Source: Ulota crispa
Lineage: Eukaryota; Streptophyta; Bryopsida; Orthotrichales; Orthotrichaceae
Length of the DNA: 64,000 nt
Direction: 5' to 3'
NCBI GenBank assembly: GCA_963920765.1
Contig: OY987243.1
Location: 9,672,001-9,736,000, forward strand
The notes below the pieces were generated by a model, which saw only the letters and a program-made list of their open reading frames with translations, was not told the DNA's origin and made no database searches. Below, one piece after another: positions 57,490 to 64,000 of this stretch (the first letter of the stretch is position 1; the number at the start of each line of letters is the position of its first letter). A program made the position numbers and the translations under genes.

Positions 57490-60400
57490 TTAGTATGGTT
57501 GAACATCAAGATTAAGTCAAATCTAAAGCTGTTGATTTTAAGTTAGAAGCCATCCTTAATGCTATTACCACGTTATCAAATCGGACTACAACGATTGAAG
57601 GAGTTATTAGTAGTCTTCAACAAGACCAACCTTCCGTCAATTCGGAGAGAGGAACTTCACTTGTGGTTTGACAAGATATACTACCACCACTACAACAAAA
57701 AGAACTTCGTACTAGTCTTTATAAGAAATTTGATGGCATGCGCTCCAAGTTTTGAGGGTTTGTCAATCAAATTCAATTGATAATTGCCTTACAATCGGGA
57801 TGCTATCCAACACAAGAATCACAAATTGGATTGGTTAGAATTTTACTTATAAGACAAGCTTTATCATAGTTCATTCCTTTATTCGAGAAAGGTTCACCTA
57901 TATTGAGCAACTTTGACATTTTTCTTGAAGCCTTTGCGGAAACGTTTGGTGAACATGATAAGGTTTGTTGAGCAACCATAAAAATTTGGTCCTTACAACA
58001 AGAAATACATTCTGCATCGGCTTACGCCTCAAACTTTTGACAGCTTACGTGCGACATCAATTAGAATGAAGCAGCCCTCGTGAGCTAATTTTATTGGAAT
58101 TAAATGTTTCTATGAAATATTTACTTTTATCACTCCTTATCCGCAAATGTTACATGAAGCAACTAGTCAAGCGGTTAATTGCGACAACCGACTTTTTCAA
58201 TTCTGTCAAGTTTAGATTCTACTAAAAGAATAAACGACTAGTTTTACGTCATCTGTATCTACAAATAATCCAATTTTGCATTCAAAGACTACAAACATGC
58301 AAATCAATGCAATACGTATCAAGCATCTTACTCCGGAAAAAAAAAAAAACGTCGCATAGAAGAGGGACTATGCTTGTATTGTAGCAACGCAAACTATAAA
58401 GTTCCCAACTGCCCAAAAAAGCCGAGTCAACATATTATTAAGATTAGAGCTGTCATCATCCAGAAAAATAAAGATACCCAGCCACAATAAGAACCGCGCG
58501 GCTGGATAATGCAATTTCACAACAATATTTAGATTTCTCTCTTTCTGCTCAACCTGACTTTTGTTTTATTATTATTTTATCCGTTGATTCTCAAAAATTT
58601 GAAACCACTACTTTATTAGATTCAAAAGCATCTGCTTGTTTTTTAGATAATTTTTTTGTTAAAAGTCACAAATTCTTTTTAGTTTAGAAATTTCAATCCA
58701 TCAATGTAGAAGTGATAGATGGACGACCCTTGTTTTTTGGCAATGTCACATACAAAACAATGCCTTTAGATGTGATATTTAAAGGCTATAATAGCCAAAT
58801 TATTTTTAATATCATAAAAACCCCGTCAAATCCTGTTATTTTTTGTCTTTCATGGTTAGAAAAGTATAATCTGTTAATAGACTGAAAATTACAAAAGATG
58901 ACTTTCCTGAAAAGTCATCCAGCCAATAAATTTGTTACACAATTTGTTGAGAAATATATTAGCAAATAAACTAGCAAATCGCAAGTGAAAAAATTCATGT
59001 TCATTGAAACAAATGCGTTTATAAAAATGGCCAAACAAGATACACCATTTGTTATCTATGCGGCTCCAACTAATAAGTAGAAGATCACAACAGCTAGTAT
59101 CTTGGAGCAGTATAAAGATTTTGTAAATGTCATTTTGAAGAAGAATGCCGACATACTACCAAAGTATCGACCATATAATTGTGCTATAAACTTGGAAAAA
59201 GGAGTACAATCTTTTTTTGGTTTAATTTATAACTTATTACAAATAGAGGTGGCAGAACTACGGAATTACATTGACAAGAATTTGGCCAAAAATTTCATTC
59301 GTCACTTCAAATCACCTGCTAGAGCACCTATTCTATTTGTGAAAAAAAAGATGGCTCCTTACGAATGTGCGTGGATTATCAAGGTCTTAATAAGATGACA
59401 AAAAACAACTGTTATCCATTATTTTTTATCTTTAAACTTTTAGATCAACTTGGAAGTGCGAAGATCTTTACCGAAATCAACCTATGCGGAGCTTACAATT
59501 TTGTAAGAATAAAAGAAAGAGATGAATGGAAGACGGCATTTTGTACAAGATATGACCATTTTGAATATAATGTCATGCTTTTTGGTCTTACAAATGCTCC
59601 AACAGTCTTTCAGCACATGATAAATAACATCTTTTGAGAGCATCTTGACAATTTTGTTGTTATCCACTTAGATGACATTTTGATATTTTCTAAAAATGAA
59701 AAAAATCATGAAAAACACGTTCGTTTAGTCTTTGAAAAATTACGCGAACAATGACTCTACGCCAGACCAGAAAAGTATTTATTTCACCAAATTGAGATGA
59801 AATTTTTGAGATTCATTACAATTATGGATGAATTGAAGATGGATCTCAAAAAGGTGAAAATTATCTTATTTTGGAAAGTTCCAAAAATTATTAGAAACGT
59901 ACAAGATTTTCTTGGTTTTGTTAATTTTTATCGGGTCTTCATCAATAGCTATTCTCATATTGCTACTCCACTCACTCGGTTGACAAACAAGGACAAACTC
60001 GACTAGAGACCATTAGCGAAGAAAATTTTCAGGATTTAAAGACTGTGTTCATTATGACTCCAATTTTAGTACATCTTAATTTTTCAAATGCATTCTATTT
60101 GGAAACCGATGCCTCAGATATTATTTTGAGAGCTATACTTTCACAAATGATGGAAGACAAAAAACTTCATCCCATTGCCTTCTACTCTTAGAAATTTTCT
60201 ATTGCCGAGATCAATTATGAGATTCACGATAAGAAACTTCTTACTATTGTATATTCCTTTAAAGAGTGGTGTTATTTTCTCAAAGGAGCTACGCACCTAG
60301 TGACTATTTATACAGACTACAAGAATTTGAAGTATTTCATGTCATCTCGTGTTTTAAATTGGCGTCAAACTCGATGGAATATGTCTCTTTCCCAGTTTGA

Positions 60401-60570
60401 TTTTATTATCACATATCGACCGGAGAAGCAACAAAAACTATCTGATGCTTTATCAAAAAGATTATACTTTAGACCTAAGACTAGAGAAACAGCATTTGAT
60501 CTACAGTATAGAATTTTGTTGAAGCCAAAACTATTTCATCTTTGCGCTACGGTTATACCATCATCTATAG
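57490..60570 (+). pseudogene. Decayed Ty3/gypsy retrotransposon, gag-pol, cut by N gap
   Basis: Domains lie in order but broken by stops and shifts. Gag remnant runs from about 57.5 to 58.3 kb. The zinc knuckle near 58375 reads CLYCSNANYKVPNC, with Tyr where His is expected. Protease remnant near 58615 reads LLDSKAS in place of LLDSGAS. Reverse transcriptase spans 59102-59700: the first part runs in one frame, then CVDYQGLNK continues in another; the catalytic box reads HLDDIL where YxDD is expected. RNase H spans about 60100-60480 (ETDAS, YTDYKNLKYF, YRPEKQQKLSDALS). Integrase and 3' LTR are missing at the gap. The RNase H phrasing resembles chromoviruses of the fungal/Tcn1 type known from mosses and lycophytes, but that placement is inference. 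Clearly non-functional. Confidence 0.9.
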
Positions 60571-60770
60571 NNNNNNNNNNNNNNNNNNNNNNNNNNNNNN
60601 NNNNNNNNNNNNNNNNNNNNNNNNNNNNNNNNNNNNNNNNNNNNNNNNNNNNNNNNNNNNNNNNNNNNNNNNNNNNNNNNNNNNNNNNNNNNNNNNNNNN
60701 NNNNNNNNNNNNNNNNNNNNNNNNNNNNNNNNNNNNNNNNNNNNNNNNNNNNNNNNNNNNNNNNNNNNNN
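60571..60770. other. Assembly gap, 200 N
   Basis: Exactly 200 undetermined bases, probably a fixed-size scaffold gap of unknown true length. To the left is retroelement RNase H sequence on the plus strand; to the right is the His-box exon of a protease gene on the minus strand. The rest of both genes must lie in the gap or the join is wrong. Confidence 0.95.
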
Positions 60771-63700
60771 CTTTCACATAAGCGACGTAGTGACCTCCCC
60801 GCATGGTCCCCGAGTGCTCCACCGTACCAATTAATTGGTACACGCTACCTCGGTTTGCACCGCCTCTGCAATCATTCCAACAAGTACGTCAGTTTCTTCT
60901 TCAAGGATTCATATGCCTCCTTTTCATACTTTGTAACAAAAAGTTGGTTTGGCTCTCGTACCACAGATCTCTTCTCAGCTCTGTACATTTGCTAAAAATC
61001 ACTCCTACGCACGTATTAAAATGAGCAAAAGTGGAGCATCTAGTATTCTCTACTACCACACATACACCAGGGACCAGGGTCAGTCCAGTTCAGTCTCACC
61101 AGCAAAGTTCATTCTAGTGCAGAGAGAATGGTGCGAGCTAGCAGATACACAAGGAAGGGTAATAAAAAGGCCCACCTTTGGTCGATGAACGGGCCCAGAT
61201 CAAGTTGCTCGTGAAAGGTGATACGGCCGCTGAGCTTGCTCAATCGCCCGTGCATGTCTTGAGCAAACCTTTTCAGGTGCACAGTGAGAACGAGAGGGGC
61301 TTTACTGATAAGAAGGGTTTTAGTTGCCTCCCGTTTCACCGTGACCATCTTCGGAGCCTGTTTTTTCAGCTTCATTGCACCGTCTTGAAGACCTTTAAGA
61401 GTGAGCTTCGTAGTCCTCTCTTTGGTTTCTTTCGCTACCCTACTAACGTTATTCCGGCGCCTCCTCCCATTTTGTGATGCAGCATCGTCGTCAACTGACG
61501 CTTCCACCAAAACATACGGCTCCTCTACATCCTCTTTGTCTTTGGATGGCTCAGATTCTGCTGCTTTCAAGACCGCTGACTCGGTAAAACAGTCTTGACT
61601 TTGCGACCGTTTCAGCGTGTTGTGCGACTTGCTAACCGAAGCGTCTTCAACAGGACTGAGCTCCACTAAACTTGCCCCAGCTCTACCAGCTGAGCTTTCA
61701 CCAGAACTCTGCTCGTCATCCACCATCTCGCTCGTCGACGACTCCATCATGCTGTTCCCATTGCTAGACATTTCGACAGACACATCCCTTGCTTGTGGAA
61801 CTACGACAATGCTCAAGGAATTTGTTGATGTGCTCAAATCCTCCACATGATCTTCCAAACAGAGTGACTGCCACTCTCCCTGCACGCCATCTCCCTCAGC
61901 ATCCACTGCATCGTGGATTGCATTAAGAGCACTATTACCAACCGAAGTTGATTCACTCTCACCATCAGTTTCAGGCAACTGCTTCGTGTCAACTGTCTCT
62001 TCGGATTGCTCGGGCTCTCGTAGAGCGTGTGCAATCCGAGTGCAGTTTTCGCAACCCCAAGCATTCTCTCCTGACAGGACTTCAGTCTTCGTGAAGGCCT
62101 GCAAACAGCCTTCGAGTGACATTATGGGATAAGTTTCTAGTTCACGAACACCGCAAGCCGACACTGCCCTCCCACCCGAAATCTGACCCACGTCCGAACT
62201 GAAGGACGGCATCGTACCAATCGAGTCAAAATTGCTGAACCGGTTGGTATCAGTCTCAGACTTATATTCAGACGCTGTGTCGTTCCGAGAGAACGAGTTC
62301 TCCTCATCAAAAAGCCCTGTAACTCCGTCCAAGCCCCCGTCATCCTCCGCAGGAGCAATGGCTCCTAAATTGGTAATAACGTTTGTCGACGTGTTTCCTC
62401 GATCCCCAGCCGAGATTTCATCCGGGTAACCTGGGGTAGTCTGATCTTTCACCTCGAAAGGCAGCTTGATAACATCCGGCAGAAAAGGAATTAGAGCAAG
62501 GCACTCCTGTTGGTTCTGAGCCTGGTAGTCGGCTCCAGGTAGCTGAGGACCATACTCCATTGTCTCCTCTTCCAGCTGGTTCCCATCATCCAGTGGCTCA
62601 GTACCACCTCCCTGCAAGGAAAACATATCCTCTGGCGAGTTATCCACTATTTCCTCTCCTTGATCAGTTGAAAACCGTCCAATCTCAGCCTCTTGTGGAG
62701 GATTGGAACCCGGTGCAGCGCTCTCAGTAGTATCAAAATCACTACGTTGGTCCAAAAAGCTCATGGCAGCGCTTTCCCCAGAAATCCTCAGCGGAGACTC
62801 GTCCACGAAGTCTAGCCATCCCTGGTCTTTATTGTTTTCCCAGGAACACGCAGTAGCACCTGCTGATATAGATTCACAGGGGAAAGTGGTAGCTGGCAAA
62901 CTGTCAAATCCGTGACCAGTCATAGAGCCCAACTGCTTTTCCTCCGGGTCATTGGGTGCTTCAGAGTTCACAGCAGCACCATCCAAAACACTCAATGGTC
63001 CTAAGCTACACCGAAGGGCGGGGGCATCCCCCGCTTTCTTCAGATCCTCCGTGGCAGCAGGATTGTTATTGTCGACCAGTCCGGAATCCAATCGAGCTGT
63101 GTCGACGCTTAGAACGCTATATGCATTCCCTCTTTGACTTCGCTGTGCAATCGACTTCGGCAACTGCTCACGAATTGATTCAACCTTCAACCGTTCCTGT
63201 TTCGAAGGAATTGGCAAAGACAAGTCCAGATAAGCCTCGTAAACCACCGACGAATGGCGACATTCACAGCAAGTCACGGTGCTGGAAAGCTGCCCACCAA
63301 ACATGTGCTCTACAAACGTATCCGGCACTTTTTTAGGGCTTCCCTCCGTGCCGTTAGATTGAGCGGTCTTACGCAAGCTTTCTTCCTCCATGTGCAATCC
63401 ATCCAGTAAACATCGTAAAAGCTCATGGCTGTCTTGCTGCTGAAACCCTTTAAACCTCGGGGCTTTAGTGCAAATGGCAGAAAAAAGTCCTCGGGGAGCC
63501 ACAGCACTCCCTACACTGCCTCCAAAGGACCGAGTCCGCATTGACCTGCCTGGCTCACCATCAGCTTCGTCTAGTGTGGGATCCATTTCCTGAAAAAAAT
63601 CCCGCAAAGATGTCTTCAAAACACCTTCCGGCTCTGTGGCGTCCTTACTGAAATGCTCCCGAAGCATACTCACACCAACCAGATTCTGCATCACCGAGTT

Positions 63701-64000
63701 GAAAAAGCACGTGTTGCCCAAATTCATCAACCCCTTCACCACCCGCCTGCTCGCTACCGGCCTGATTGCACTCTTGGACGCATCTTGCTCCACATGACCG
63801 GATTCACCATGATCGGATTCGCCTTCCACAACACCGCATATACTTTCTTGCAGCAACGCTGCTGCCTTTTGTAGCAATCTAGGTTTCGCCTCGGTTGCCT
63901 CGTCGGCGGGATACACCAGCGGGGTGTTGCACTCGAAGCACCAGCAGTCAAAGGACTCACCCCAGTGCATGACGATGGGATGCTGCAGCTCATGCCGGTG
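60771..64000 (-). CDS. Ubiquitin carboxyl-terminal hydrolase (USP), UBP1/UBP2-like, partial
   Basis: Cysteine protease that removes ubiquitin. Two exons: 64000-61176 (open through the right edge) and 60865 into the gap; the intron 61175-60866 (CAAAG|GTGGGC ... TTGCAG|AGG) joins PFIDQ to [20 protein letters not shown] in frame. At the right edge HRHELQHP...CWCFECN is the end of a ZnF-UBP domain. The Cys box [18 protein letters not shown] has its catalytic Cys codon at 63709-63707; QQQDSHELL follows about 90 residues later, then [17 protein letters not shown] linker of some 350 acidic, Ser-rich residues separates this from [11 protein letters not shown]...CENC, and after a second Ser-rich insert comes [10 protein letters not shown]. 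The His box GGHYVAY has its His codon at 60791-60789. The split USP fold with N-terminal ZnF-UBP fits plant UBP1/UBP2. The C-terminal end is lost in the gap; no internal break was seen. Confidence 0.93.

Overview
This is plant nuclear DNA. Plant-type genes split by GT-AG introns (prolidase, TAF9, a UBP1/UBP2-like deubiquitinase) and AAACCCTAA telo-box motifs near the TAF9 start lie in a long AT-rich intergenic desert full of transposons. The one LTR retroelement has a Ty3/gypsy pol. Species cannot be fixed from the sequence; an early-diverging land plant (bryophyte or lycophyte) is only a guess.

Layout. 1-1732 (minus): 5' part of a Xaa-Pro dipeptidase (prolidase) gene, three exons, cut by the left edge. 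1733-8876: no confident gene, many small inverted-repeat elements. 8877-9998 (minus): complete two-exon TAF9. 10434-11054 (plus): divergent intronless gene with an NPL4-type ubiquitin-like domain followed by two copies of a repeat. About 11-27 kb and 30-57 kb: nested non-autonomous DNA transposons, a C-rich minisatellite and simple repeats. 27556-28065 (minus): acidic nuclear-type protein inside a GC-rich island. 57021-60570: decayed Ty3/gypsy retroelement. 60571-60770: 200-base N gap. 60771-64000 (minus): large part of a ubiquitin-specific protease, cut by the gap and by the right edge.

The most notable content is the intergenic DNA. About two dozen elements of 70 bp to 2.3 kb begin TTAA-CCCY and end RGGG-TTAA (for example CCCCTAAAGGACC...GGTCCTTTAGGGG). 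They fall into at least six families, occur in both orientations, nest in each other, and sit back to back sharing one TTAA. Related element copies inside this same window supply near-empty sites that show TTAA is the duplicated target. This is the signature of piggyBac-type transposition, unusual for a land plant, and no transposase is encoded here. A second system has AGGTAG...CTACCT ends next to TA; one pair of 395-bp copies is almost identical, so it moved recently. Further palindromic families (GGGGAAATTACAAATAGGGG and others) fill much of the rest.

The genes are ordinary housekeeping functions (protein turnover, basal transcription) with no operon-like relation. All boundaries and similarities were read by eye; no alignment or database search was run.
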